NCBI RefSeq assembly: GCF_000514775.1
Contig: NZ_AZWO01000001.1
Location: forward strand, 124,001-188,000
Length of the DNA stretch: 64,000 nucleotides
DNA from: Salinispora pacifica CNR114
GTDB lineage: Bacteria > Actinomycetota > Actinomycetes > Mycobacteriales > Micromonosporaceae
Reading direction: 5' to 3'
Positions 53,409-62,109 of this stretch are shown here, piece by piece; the stretch's first letter is position 1, and every line of letters begins with the position of its first letter. The translations under genes and the position numbers were made by a program. The notes below the pieces were generated by a model, which made no database searches, had not been told where the DNA came from, and saw nothing but the letters and a program-made list of their open reading frames with translations.

Positions 53409-55745
53409 ATGAGCCGGCGCCGGCTCGCCGCCGCGGCTACCGTCGTCGGACTGTTCGCCGCCGGCCTCACTGTCACCGGCAGCACCGCCGTCGCGAACGG
53501 CGATGGCTACTCGGCCCTGATCCAGCGCGCGTCGTACGGCGTACCGCACATCACCGCCCGTGACTTCGCCAGCCTCGGCTTCGGTACCGGCTATGTGCAA
53601 GCCGAGGACAACGTCTGCCTGATCGCGGAGCAGATGGTGACGGTTCGCGCCGAGCGGTCCCGCTGGTTCGGGGCGGAGGCAAGTAACGTCAGCAGCGACC
53701 TGTTCCATCAGAAGGCCATCGACGACCAGGTTGCCGAGAAGTTGCTCAAAGGTCCCCGCGATGGTGTCCGTGCACCCTCCAGGCAGGTACGCGACCAGAT
53801 CCGCGGCTTCGCCGCCGGCTACAACGCGTACCTCCGGGACGGGAAGGCGATCAACGACCCCGCCTGTGCCGGGAAGGAGTGGGTACGCCCGATCAGCAAG
53901 CTGGACATGTGGCGGGCGCACTGGGCCCAGATGGTCCTGGCCAGCTCTGGTGCCCTGGCCGACGGCATCGTTGCCGCAGCGCCCCCTACCGCCAGCGGGA
54001 ACAGCGCGTCGGCGAGTGCCCCGCCGGCGGCAGCCGTCGCCGGCTCTAGCGGTACGCCGACCGGATTGGGCAGCAACGCGTACGGCTTGGGGCGGGACGC
54101 CACCACCAGCGGCGCCGGCATGCTGCTGGCGAACCCGCACTTCCCGTGGGACGGCGCCGAGCGCTTCTACCGGATGCATCTCAAGGTGCCCGGCCGGTAC
54201 GACGTCGAGGGTGCGGCACTGGTCGGTGGCCCAATCATCCAGATCGGCCACAACGGCCAGGTCGCCTGGAGCCATACCGTCTCCACCGCGAGAAGATACG
54301 TGTGGCACCGGCTGTCCCTGGTACCCGGTGACCCGACCAGCTACCGCCACGACGGCCAGCCCCGGAAGATGACCGCCCGTACGGTCACCATCCAGACTCC
54401 CGACGGGCCGATCAGCCGGACCCTCTACGACACCCACTTCGGTCCGGTCGTCGTGGTGCCCGGTGCGCTCGACTGGACCACCACCACGGCGTACGCGATC
54501 ACTGACGCCAATGCCACCAACAACCGCGCGCTCGATGGCTGGCTGGCGATGGGACAGGCTCGGTCGGTGGGTGAGTTGCGGACGGTGTTGGACCAGCGGC
54601 AGTTCCTGCCCTGGGTCAACGTCATCGCCGTTGACCGTCGCGGCCAGGCCCTCTACGCCGATCACTCGGTCGTGCCCCGGGTAACCGACTCCCTGGCCGC
54701 CGCCTGCGTTCCGGCCTCCTTCCAGGACTTGTACGAGAGCACGGGCGAGGCTGTCCTCGACGGTTCCCGTTCCTCGTGCGAGTTGGGCCGGGATCCGGAC
54801 GCGGCGGTACCCGGCATCCTCGGCCCGGCCAACCTGCCCACCCTGGTTCGCAGTGACTACGTGACCAACTCCAACGACAGCCACTGGCTGGCCAATCCGG
54901 AGCATCCGCTGGAGGGTTACCCGCGCATCGTCGGCGACGAGCAGACCCAGCGCAGCCTGCGGACCCGACTCGGCGTGCACCAGGTGCAGCAGCGCCGCGC
55001 CGGCACCGATGGACTTCCCGGGAGGGGCTTCACCACCAGCAACCTGTGGGATGTGACGCTCGGCAACCGAGCCTACGGCGGCGAACTGGTCCGGGACGAC
55101 CTGGTCCGGAGCTGCGAGGCGGAGCCGACGGCGATCACCTCCGACGGCGCCACCGTCGACCTGACCGCAGCCTGCGCCGCCCTGCGCGGGTGGGATCTGC
55201 GGGTTGATCTGGACAGCCGGGGCGCACACCTGTTCACCGAGTTCGCTCGGGCCGCGGGCCTGCGCTTCGCCGACCCGTTCGACCCGACCGCCCCGCTGAC
55301 CACACCGAGCCGGCTCGCCGTCGACGACCCGGAGGTGCGGACCGCGCTCGCGAACGCCGTCCAGAAGCTGGACGGCATTCCGCTCGACGCCCGGCTCGGC
55401 GACATCCAGACCGAGCCGCGTGGCGCCGAACACATCCCGATCCACGGTGGCCACCACGACGCCGGTGTCTTCAACATGATCATCAGTGGGTTTACGCCCG
55501 GCGTCGGCTATCCCAAGATTTTGCACGGCACCTCGTTCCTGATGGCCGTCGAGCTGGGTAGGGACGGGCCGTCGGGCCGGCAGATCCTCACCTACTCGCA
55601 GTCGGCCAACCCGAATTCGCCCTGGTACGCCGACCAGACCCGGCTGTACTCGGACAAGGGGTGGGACACCATCAAATTCACGCAGCGCCAGCTCCGTGCC
55701 GACCCGAACCTGGTCACGTACCGGGTGGGGGAGCGGCGCGACTGA
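53409..55745 (+). CDS. Secreted penicillin-acylase family N-terminal-nucleophile hydrolase (aculeacin/AHL acylase-like)
   Basis: 778 residues. Signal peptide (LAAAATVVGLFAAGLTVTG), alpha subunit to about residue 215, then the autoprocessing site in TGLGSNAYGLG, where the Ser becomes the N-terminal nucleophile of the beta subunit. Downstream LLANPHFPW, HTVSTARRYVWHRL and the NSNDSHWLANPEHPLEGYPR region (Asn) complete the family pattern. Length and layout resemble aculeacin A acylase of Actinoplanes and the AHL-acylase AhlM group, which deacylate lipopeptides, echinocandins or acyl-homoserine lactones. A GTG-started 6-codon mini-ORF (53392) with GGAGG ends over its ATG. Confidence 0.92.
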   Translation: MSRRRLAAAATVVGLFAAGLTVTGSTAVANGDGYSALIQRASYGVPHITARDFASLGFGTGYVQAEDNVCLIAEQMVTVRAERSRWFGAEASNVSSDLFHQKAIDDQVAEKLLKGPRDGVRAPSRQVRDQIRGFAAGYNAYLRDGKAINDPACAGKEWVRPISKLDMWRAHWAQMVLASSGALADGIVAAAPPTASGNSASASAPPAAAVAGSSGTPTGLGSNAYGLGRDATTSGAGMLLANPHFPWDGAERFYRMHLKVPGRYDVEGAALVGGPIIQIGHNGQVAWSHTVSTARRYVWHRLSLVPGDPTSYRHDGQPRKMTARTVTIQTPDGPISRTLYDTHFGPVVVVPGALDWTTTTAYAITDANATNNRALDGWLAMGQARSVGELRTVLDQRQFLPWVNVIAVDRRGQALYADHSVVPRVTDSLAAACVPASFQDLYESTGEAVLDGSRSSCELGRDPDAAVPGILGPANLPTLVRSDYVTNSNDSHWLANPEHPLEGYPRIVGDEQTQRSLRTRLGVHQVQQRRAGTDGLPGRGFTTSNLWDVTLGNRAYGGELVRDDLVRSCEAEPTAITSDGATVDLTAACAALRGWDLRVDLDSRGAHLFTEFARAAGLRFADPFDPTAPLTTPSRLAVDDPEVRTALANAVQKLDGIPLDARLGDIQTEPRGAEHIPIHGGHHDAGVFNMIISGFTPGVGYPKILHGTSFLMAVELGRDGPSGRQILTYSQSANPNSPWYADQTRLYSDKGWDTIKFTQRQLRADPNLVTYRVGERRD

Positions 55746-56223
55746 TCGCGGCCGGCGGCCGGCGGCCGGTGGGCCAGCCCCACTGGCCGCCGGCCCTGCT
55801 GCGCCAACCACGGCCAGCCGCCGCCTCTTGAAGCTCCACCTGGCCGGCCCTTGTGGGCGGCGATGCGCTCGCGGATGAACGTGAGCGGGCTACCGTCCTC
55901 GGTCGCCCTTCCTGGGCCAGGTCGCCAGCGCCGCCAGGACGGCGCAGATAGACAGACAGCCCAGCAGGCCGCAAACCGGTGCGGCGACCATCCAGAATGT
56001 TCCCTCCACGGGGCTCGATGATAGGGCTCAACAGCGCGGTACGGAGGTCGAGGAGGAGGCCGGCTGGCGGCCCCAGAGGGTTGTGGGAGTCAGCGTCGGG
56101 GCTGAGGGCGTCGAGGCCGGCCGGTGACGTGTCGAGGGGTACCGATGCATGACGTTCGGGTTACCGTCAATGTGATGGCCGGCTGGGTGAGTTCGCCGGG
56201 CCTGTTGAGCTTGGAGTGGCGCT
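55746..56223. other. Intergenic region after the acylase gene
   Basis: 478 nt. Begins with GGCCGGCGGCCGGCGGCCGG, a short GC-rich simple repeat. The only coding candidate is a small minus-strand membrane peptide (55890-55991). GTGATGG-type words near 56172 may belong to the promoter of the XRE gene. Confidence 0.4.
55890..55991 (-). CDS. Possible small membrane peptide (33 codons)
   Basis: ATG 55991 with GGAGGG 10 nt upstream (GTG 56009 would give 39 codons). A single hydrophobic helix (VCGLLGCLSICAVLAALATW) is followed by a basic tail (PRKGDRGR). Typical of single-pass small proteins. No homologue known to me. Confidence 0.35.
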   Translation of the reverse strand: MVAAPVCGLLGCLSICAVLAALATWPRKGDRGR

Positions 56224-57428
56224 ATGGCCTCGTCCGTCGACCCGCGCTTCGGGGTAGCACTGCGTGAGTTCCGGGAGCGGCGTGGTCTGTCGTTTCGATC
56301 CCTCGGGCAGCTCGCTCATCGGAGTAAGAGTCATCTGCAGGAGCTGGAGGCAGGGATCAAGGCTCCGACACTCGACACGGCGCGCCACCTGGACCGGATT
56401 CTCGGCGCGGAAGGTGTGTTGGCTCGCCTGGTTGACGCGCCGATCGACCATGCGGCCGAGGCCGGCGAACTCCGGGCGAGAGTCGCCGCCAGTGATGTGA
56501 GTGGAGAGGTGCTCGACCGGATCGAGCAGGGCGTTGACGACCTGGCCAGTTCCTATCCGACGTTGGCTCCGGCGGACCTGTTGCCGCTGGTGCGGCGGCA
56601 CCTCGCCGTTGTGCGGCGGTTACTGGATGGACGGGTCACGCTTGCTCAACAACGGCGGTTGTTGGTCGCTGGTGCCTGGATGGCGGTACTGCGGGCGACC
56701 GTTCACATTGACCTTCGGCAGCGGGTCGCTGCGGCTGCCCACCTGCGAGCTGCGCGGGACCTTGCCGAACATGCCGAGCACGGTGAGATCCAGGCATGGT
56801 GCCTGGAAACCCAGGCCTGGGACGTGCTGACTCAAGGTGACTACCGGAGGGCGCTCGATCTTTCCAACCAAGCTCAGCGGGTTGCCCCGAAGGGCAGCTC
56901 TGCTCGCATCCAGGCGATCGCTCAGGAAGCGCGCGCGTGGGCACGGATGGGCGAGGTCGGTGCGACCCGTCGAGTGCTGGACCGGGTGGAGCGGTTGACG
57001 GCGAATCTGCCCGTTCCGGAGCGGGCCGAGCACCACTATCGTTACGACCCGGCCAAGGCTGCCGCCTATACGGCCACGACGTTGGCGTGGGCGGGGGACC
57101 CGGTGCCGAGCAGGTAGCGCGGGCGGTGCTGGCTGACTTGGACCCGCACGGAGATGGGGGAGCGCGGCCTCGCCGGTCCGCGTCAGCTCGTCTCGATCTT
57201 GGCCTTGCCCTGGTCGCCGCCGGTCAGCCCGACGAGGCGGTCGCTCTGGGGGTGCAGGCTGTGGCGTCCGGGCGGGTGGTGCCGTCGAACTGGTGGCGAG
57301 CTGCGGAACTGTTGACAAAGGTGGAACAGTCGGGGGCGCCGGAGGCCGCGACCTTGCGTGACCTGTGCGTGGAGTACGCCCGGGACGCCGACTACCAGCG
57401 GACAGCAACCCTGGTTAGCGGACACTGA
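56224..57428 (+). pseudogene. XRE-family regulator with TPR-like domain, frameshifted
   Basis: Frame 1 (56224-57117, 297 residues) has an XRE helix-turn-helix (FGVALREFRERRGLSFRSLG, SKSHLQELEAGIKAPTLDTA) and helical TPR-like repeats, ending AAAYTATTLAWAGDPVPSR-stop. A second frame from ~57100 continues naturally: AEQVARAVLADLDPHGDGG, LDLGLALVAAGQPDEAVALG and on to a stop at 57428. Restoring one G in CCCGGTGCC would rejoin them into ~401 residues, normal for this actinobacterial regulator type. A 297-residue truncated but functional protein is possible. Confidence 0.75.
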
Positions 57429-57553
57429 GCTTTTGGATTGATGACGCGCCCGGCAGCTGTCTGGCGTGGTGGTCGCGGTTGGTGTTGTACCCGTGTTGGC
57501 AGGTGGAGTGGGCGACCCGGCGGCAGGCGCGCGCGCCAGAAACGCCCCCCGGT

Positions 57554-57588
57554 GGACTGACGCGAACTCGACAGGGTTCCGTCAGTCC
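57554..57588. terminator. Inverted repeat between convergent genes
   Basis: GGACTGACG / CGTCAGTCC with a 17-nt loop, between the XRE regulator and the DUF1254 gene. Confidence 0.4.
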
Positions 57589-57669
57589 GGCCCGGAGGGC
57601 GCCTTCCGGTTCCCGCCCCAACACGATCCTTCGTGGAGGTGAGCGGTGCGTACTCGTTACGAGGGAGGC

Positions 57670-59094
57670 TCAACCCTTCCCACGGGGACCGCCTCCGCTC
57701 CGTCCAGATGGATTGATCTTTCGGACCGCCGGCGGGACATAAGTTCCCTCGGCCACGCTTCCCTCCGGGCCGTAGACGCGGAGCATCATGCTGAAGGGCC
57801 CATCGGGAACGGGTAGCCAGTTGGCGATGCTCACTCCTACTGGAGGAGTTGGCGTTGCGTAGATGCTGATCGATCCATCCTCGTTGGTCTCGAGCCCGGG
57901 CGTATAGCCCGCTACGACGTACTTGTCCTCCGGGTTGCGATGCAGGGTGATTGTTTCGGATATGTAGGAGGTGACGGACCAAAACTCGCGGGCCTGGGGT
58001 ATCTGATCCCTCTCGAAAGTGAGGACATAGCCACCGGAGGCGGCGTTGAGTTGTTGATCATCGCTGTCTCGGAAGACGTCGTAGTACGCCGAACTCTCGA
58101 TGTCGTTGCAGTACTGGCAGAATTCGGTGATCGAGGATCGGTCGAGATAGTTGGTTCCCCAGAAGCCGATGTTTCGGAAGTTGATCCAGTTGTTCCGATC
58201 GGTATTGTTGAGATAGTTCGAAATGATATCGGCCTGTGCGTCCTGGGTCGCTCGCGCGAACTCGTCCTCGAACCTCCCGGTAGCGAACAGTCGGTCGAAC
58301 TCCTCCGCAAGCGCCCTGTTGTCGCCGGTGAGCGGTGGTGTCCGGATATCCATAACTCCCCGCTGGAGTTCTCGCAGGAAGCGAAGTGGGTTATCTCTGA
58401 TCATCCTGTCCGCATCGAGTTTGAACGAGCGAGCCCAGAAAGACACCGGGACGATCAGGGTCTCTGCCAGTACGCCCCTCTCGTACGCCAGCAGGGGGCC
58501 CATGCGGAGGGATCGCCGGAACTCTTCGGCCAGCGCGATCTGGTTTTCCCCGTCGGGTGAGAATCTGTTGCTCCGGATAATCATAAGCGGGTTCGTCACC
58601 GGGAGCGGGATCTCGGTCAACTCCGGAGGAAGGGTTCCGCTCCAGCCGGGTCCGGTAAAGGCGTAGCGACCGCCAGAGGTTGTCGAGATGTCTGTTTTGA
58701 TGATGTTCCCGTAGACGTCTGTGATGAGTACGCCGTAAGTTGCCATGGTGTCCGGGATCTCCAGGACCGCTGGCTCGTTCCGCACGCCGATGAGCGCAGA
58801 GGTGTACAGCGTGTCGTCATTGGGTGCTACGACGGAGCGAAATATTGGGGACATCCGGTCTGGCCCGAAAAGCAGGTTGGGGACCAGGATGAGCTGTTGC
58901 TGGTGGGTGAACCATCGAGGATAGAACTTCGTCACATAGCGGCGCGTCACGTCGTAAACGTCCGTTGCCTGACTGTCGGCCCCCCCTCCTGGCCCACCGG
59001 AAGATGGTGATCTCGCAGTGGTGTACGAGGGGACGGTAATTAAGATCACCACGGCGCAGAGGGAGGCACAGAGGGATCGGATCAAGCGGGCCAT
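57670..59094 (-). CDS. Secreted DUF1254/DUF1214-domain protein
   Basis: 474 residues from ATG 59094 (AAGGAGG 6 nt upstream; an earlier in-frame start at 59130 lacks a ribosome site). Signal peptide LIRSLCASLCAVVILITVPS. DUF1254 region (LFGPDRMSPIFRSVVAPNDD, DTLYTSALIG, YGVLITDVYGN) and C-terminal DUF1214 region (REFWSVTSYI, NWLPVPDGPFSMMLRVYGP). Function of both domains is unknown. G+C is lower than the flanks, especially in the middle, suggesting acquisition by transfer. Confidence 0.85.
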   Translation of the reverse strand: MARLIRSLCASLCAVVILITVPSYTTARSPSSGGPGGGADSQATDVYDVTRRYVTKFYPRWFTHQQQLILVPNLLFGPDRMSPIFRSVVAPNDDTLYTSALIGVRNEPAVLEIPDTMATYGVLITDVYGNIIKTDISTTSGGRYAFTGPGWSGTLPPELTEIPLPVTNPLMIIRSNRFSPDGENQIALAEEFRRSLRMGPLLAYERGVLAETLIVPVSFWARSFKLDADRMIRDNPLRFLRELQRGVMDIRTPPLTGDNRALAEEFDRLFATGRFEDEFARATQDAQADIISNYLNNTDRNNWINFRNIGFWGTNYLDRSSITEFCQYCNDIESSAYYDVFRDSDDQQLNAASGGYVLTFERDQIPQAREFWSVTSYISETITLHRNPEDKYVVAGYTPGLETNEDGSISIYATPTPPVGVSIANWLPVPDGPFSMMLRVYGPEGSVAEGTYVPPAVRKINPSGRSGGGPRGKG

Positions 59095-59435
59095 GAAGCC
59101 TCCTTCGATTGATGCGCAGACGGGCATCACGAATTCGCAACCGAGTGGGCGACTACTTCAGACCAAATCTGATCATCGTTCACAGTCTTGCAAACTCTGA
59201 GTCTCAGTTCTGCGAAACAGCTCGTCTCACCCGAAGGCGGAGTCTGTCCGGCTTTGCGCGCCGAGCCCTGGGTCGCTGCGCTAGCGTCGAAGGTTCGCGC
59301 GGTGGTGCGCGGGGCTCCGATCGTAGGTTCGGGATATGTCGATGTCGAGCTGGCGGTGGCGGCCGGGCTGGTTGGCCGGGAGGCGACCAGCGGGAGCGGG
59401 GCAGGCCGACCGCCGGTCGGCCTCGCCGCTGTTGG
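59095..59435. other. Intergenic region, DUF1254 gene / XRE gene
   Basis: About 340 nt. The part next to the DUF1254 gene is AT-richer and presumably its promoter. A perfect hairpin at 59403-59423 (AGGCCGACC / GGTCGGCCT, GCC loop) follows the XRE stop on the minus strand and is its likely terminator. No gene seen. Confidence 0.45.
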
Positions 59436-59702
59436 TCAGGATGCCTGGCGGATGGACGGGTTGGTGAGCCAGGCGTCAGCCAGGTCGGCGAGGGGGGTGT
59501 CGAGGGCGCGACTGAGGCAGACCACGGTGCCGAACGCCGGTGCGGGCAGTCGACCCGACTCGATCTTGCGTAGGGTTTCGGGGGAGATGCCGGCCGCCAG
59601 GGCCACCTCGACGAGGCTGCGGTCGGCCCGCGCGGCCCGGAGGGCGACCCCGAGGCGCTGACCCGCGGCGATCTGTTCGGCGGTCAGGGGTTGGCGAACC
59701 AT
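59436..59702 (-). CDS. Small XRE-family transcriptional regulator
   Basis: 88 residues. A single helix-turn-helix: RLGVALRAARADRSLVEVAL, then AGISPETLRKIESGRLPAPA. Divergent from an extra methionine aminopeptidase, with palindromic sites between them, so it most likely represses that gene and itself. Confidence 0.85.
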   Translation of the reverse strand: MVRQPLTAEQIAAGQRLGVALRAARADRSLVEVALAAGISPETLRKIESGRLPAPAFGTVVCLSRALDTPLADLADAWLTNPSIRQAS

Positions 59703-59740
59703 GTCGGCAGGATAGCCTCCGGTGTTCTCCCCCGGGGGTG

Positions 59741-59767
59741 GTATAAAAATACGGTATTAAAATACCG
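59741..59767. promoter_or_regulatory. Double palindrome between XRE and aminopeptidase genes
   Basis: GTAT-AAAA-ATAC at 59741-59752 directly abuts CGGTATT-AA-AATACCG at 59752-59767. It is AT-rich in a 70% G+C region, 16 bp before the aminopeptidase GTG, and likely the XRE operator overlapping the promoter. Confidence 0.6.
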
Positions 59768-59783
59768 CTGCCTGGGAGGCGTC

Positions 59784-60602
59784 GTGATCGAGCTGAAGTC
59801 CGCCGTGGAGATCGGCCAGATGGCGGTCACCGGCCAGTTCGTCGGTGAGCTGCTCGCCGAACTGGGCGAGGTCGCCGCGGTCGGCGTCAACCTGATGGAC
59901 CTCGAACACCACGCCCGCCGTCGGATCGCGCAACGCGGTGCCGAGTCCTGCTACTGGGACTACGCTCCCTCCTTCGGCCGCGGACCCTTCCGTAACGTCC
60001 TGTGCCTGTCGGTCAACGACGCGGTGCTGCACGGCCTGCCGCACGACTATCTCCTCCGCGCCGGTGACCTGCTCAGCATCGACATGGCGGTCAGCATCCA
60101 GGGCTGGGTCGCCGACTCCGCGGTCTCCCTCATCGTGGGCACCCCCGCCCCGGCTGACCTGAAGCTGATCGAGGCCACCGAGGTCGCCCTCGAAGCCGGC
60201 ATCGCCGCCGCCCAGCCGGGGGGCCGGCTCGGCGACATCTCCGCCGCGATCGGTCAGGTCGCCGCCTCCTACGGCTACCAGGTCAACGGCGAGTTCGGTG
60301 GGCACGGCATCGGGCGCACCATGCACGAGGCCCCGCACGTGGCCAACAACGCCCGCGCCGGTCGCGGCCTGAAGCTGCACCCCGGCCTCACCATCGCCAT
60401 CGAACCCTGGTTCTGCGCCTCCACCGACAAGATCAAATTTGATGAGGACGGCTGGACGATCCGCTCCGCCGACGGCTCCCGTACCGCCCACTCCGAACAC
60501 ACGATCGCCATCACCGCCACGGGCCCGCAGGTCCTGACCCGTCGTCCCAGCCCAGGCGCCACCAGCGCTGACCCCACCGGCAGGCCCGCGGCGGCCTCCT
60601 GA
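59784..60602 (+). CDS. map: Type I methionine aminopeptidase (additional copy)
   Basis: 272 residues from GTG 59784 with GGGAGG just upstream; the in-frame extension to 59691 crosses the operator. Removes N-terminal Met. Metal ligands are all visible: Asp in LSIDMAV and VADSAVS, His in GGHGIGRTMHE, Glu in IAIEPWF and in TAHSEHTIAI; substrate His in LHGLPHDY. The N-terminal SH3-motif extension of some actinobacterial Maps is absent, and a ~20-residue Pro/Ser tail is added. The housekeeping map normally sits in the ribosomal secY-adk cluster, which is not here, so this is probably a second, regulated enzyme. Confidence 0.9.
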   Translation: MIELKSAVEIGQMAVTGQFVGELLAELGEVAAVGVNLMDLEHHARRRIAQRGAESCYWDYAPSFGRGPFRNVLCLSVNDAVLHGLPHDYLLRAGDLLSIDMAVSIQGWVADSAVSLIVGTPAPADLKLIEATEVALEAGIAAAQPGGRLGDISAAIGQVAASYGYQVNGEFGGHGIGRTMHEAPHVANNARAGRGLKLHPGLTIAIEPWFCASTDKIKFDEDGWTIRSADGSRTAHSEHTIAITATGPQVLTRRPSPGATSADPTGRPAAAS

Positions 60603-60645
60603 CCCGACCCCAAGAGGCCGCCGTACCCGGTTCGGGGTGGGAGGG

Positions 60646-61008
60646 TCAGCTGATGTAGTGCAGGATCACGTTGTGCACGTGGTGGCTCTTCTGGGAGCCG
60701 CGGAACTCCACCTCGTAGGTGTGCGTGCCGACGTGGATGGCGATGGCGCCGGTGGAGAAGAACGAGCCGCCCCACGACTTGTTGCTGACCACGCTCACGC
60801 TGGTGATCTTCGCATACGGGATGCTGGTGATCGCGTAGCGTTTGCCGATGAACGAGCGGTCCTGAATGATCACGCGCCGGTCGGTCACGCCGATGAAGCC
60901 GGTACCGGTGCCGACGGCGTCGTAGACGGCGATGATCTGCTCGCCCTCAAGCAGCCCGCTCTGGATCTGCTGCAGCTGCTCCTTGCGGTCGTACGTCGCG
61001 TTCGCCAT
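60646..61008 (-). CDS. Bacterial PH-domain protein
   Basis: 120 residues. An N-terminal helix (YDRKEQLQQIQSGLLEGEQI) is followed by a beta-rich PH-like domain: FIGVTDRRVIIQDRSFIGKR, IPYAKITSVSVVSNKSWGG, and a C-terminal helix HHVHNVILHYIS. Soluble. Such domains occur as stand-alone proteins in actinobacteria; function unknown. Confidence 0.8.
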   Translation of the reverse strand: MANATYDRKEQLQQIQSGLLEGEQIIAVYDAVGTGTGFIGVTDRRVIIQDRSFIGKRYAITSIPYAKITSVSVVSNKSWGGSFFSTGAIAIHVGTHTYEVEFRGSQKSHHVHNVILHYIS

Positions 61009-61099
61009 GGCCTCAGCGTAGGCATGGCGAGCACATCGAATCCTGACGAAATGATCCGCGGTGACGCTCGTCGGCTACTGACGGCCCATCGTCGTGGCC

Positions 61100-61420
61100 T
61101 CAGCGCTCGGTGACGGCGCGGTACGCGTCCTCGATGCGGGCGGCCAGTAGGACCTCGCCCTCGGTCAGCGGTACGGTGTCGTGGCCGACTCGAATCTCGG
61201 TCTGGTCGGCGTGGCGGCTGATGTCGGGGCGAAGGTGCAGCGCGTCGGCGACCACCTTCACCCGCTCGGTGAGGGCCGCGTGCTGGGAGTCGTCGATGGG
61301 GAGCGTCCGTCGGATCCCTTCGCCCTCCCGGGTCCAACCGGGCAGCAGAGTCAGCGCATCGTTGAGATAGTTTTGCTTACCCCGCCCGAACGGCATGCGT
61401 ACCACCACACCTCCCGGCAT
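61100..61420 (-). CDS. Pterin-4a-carbinolamine dehydratase-like protein
   Basis: About 106 residues from ATG 61420; TTG 61441 or GTGs near 61405 are alternatives. Pattern LTLLPGWTREGEGIRRTLPI, then DISRHADQTEIRVG and LTEGEVLLAARIEDAYR, matches the PCD (DCoH) fold. The family's His pair (HHP) is weak: only SRHAD is evident. It may be an inactive or divergent member. Confidence 0.65.
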   Translation of the reverse strand: MPGGVVVRMPFGRGKQNYLNDALTLLPGWTREGEGIRRTLPIDDSQHAALTERVKVVADALHLRPDISRHADQTEIRVGHDTVPLTEGEVLLAARIEDAYRAVTER

Positions 61421-61584
61421 CGTTGCGGTCTTGTAGCCCAATCGTCGCTTTTCCGTGTCTTATCGGTGGACTTAGTCTGTCCTTTGGTGGGGGCTGTGTC
61501 CACGGCCACACTTCTGGGTCTTCCTGGCCTGATGGGTTGGTCACGGTACCCAAACCGACGATTGATCTGGCACGCTGGACGCTC

Positions 61585-62025
61585 GTGCGAACCGAACAGG
61601 CAAGCGATGGCGGCCGGGTCGAGCGACCCGAGCCGAAGGTGGTCGTCGGCGCGGCAATCATCCAGAACGGCCGGGTGCTGGCCTGTGCACGGTCAGCCCC
61701 GCCGGAGGTGGCGGGCCGGTGGGAGTTCCCCGGCGGCAAGGTGGAGCCGGGGGAGAGCGAGACCGCGGCGCTACTGCGCGAGTGCGCCGAGGAACTGGCC
61801 GTCCGGGTGGAGATCGGCGAGCGGGTCGGCCGGAGTGTTCGGATGGCCCACGGCCGCTCGGTGTTGAAGGTGTATCTGGCCCGGCTGCTCCCCGGCGACC
61901 AGCCGCAGGCCCTGGAGCACTCGGCACTGCGTTGGCTCTCCGCCGCCGAGTTGGACAGCGTCACCTGGCTACCCGCCGATGCTCCGATCGTCGCCGCGCT
62001 CCGCCCACTGCTGGCCACTGGTTGA
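61585..62025 (+). CDS. Nudix hydrolase (MutT-like)
   Basis: 146 residues from GTG 61585; earlier in-frame starts exist to 61423. Nudix box EFPGGKVEPGESETAALLRE-CAEEL (written here in two parts) fits Gx5Ex7REUxEE. N-terminal VVVGAAIIQNGRVLACARS and C-terminal LRWLSAAELDSVTWLPAD are typical of 8-oxo-dGTP/CTP pyrophosphatases. Likely nucleotide-pool sanitation; substrate not certain. Confidence 0.87.
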   Translation: MRTEQASDGGRVERPEPKVVVGAAIIQNGRVLACARSAPPEVAGRWEFPGGKVEPGESETAALLRECAEELAVRVEIGERVGRSVRMAHGRSVLKVYLARLLPGDQPQALEHSALRWLSAAELDSVTWLPADAPIVAALRPLLATG

Positions 62026-62059
62026 CCCGCAGCAGAACCGGAAGGGCAACCCGAAAACG

Positions 62060-62093
62060 GACAGGGCCGGCGGAGTTCGCCGCCGGCCCTGTC
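62060..62093. terminator. Bidirectional terminator between Nudix and sdhB genes
   Basis: GACAGGGCCGGCG / CGCCGGCCCTGTC, a perfect 13-bp stem with an 8-nt loop. Confidence 0.8.
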
Positions 62094-62109
62094 ATCGTTG
62101 CTGCCGTGT

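Noticed and set aside
53313-55811. An 832-codon open frame antisense to the acylase
   Set aside because: It is a codon-bias shadow; the plus strand carries the signal peptide and all acylase motifs.
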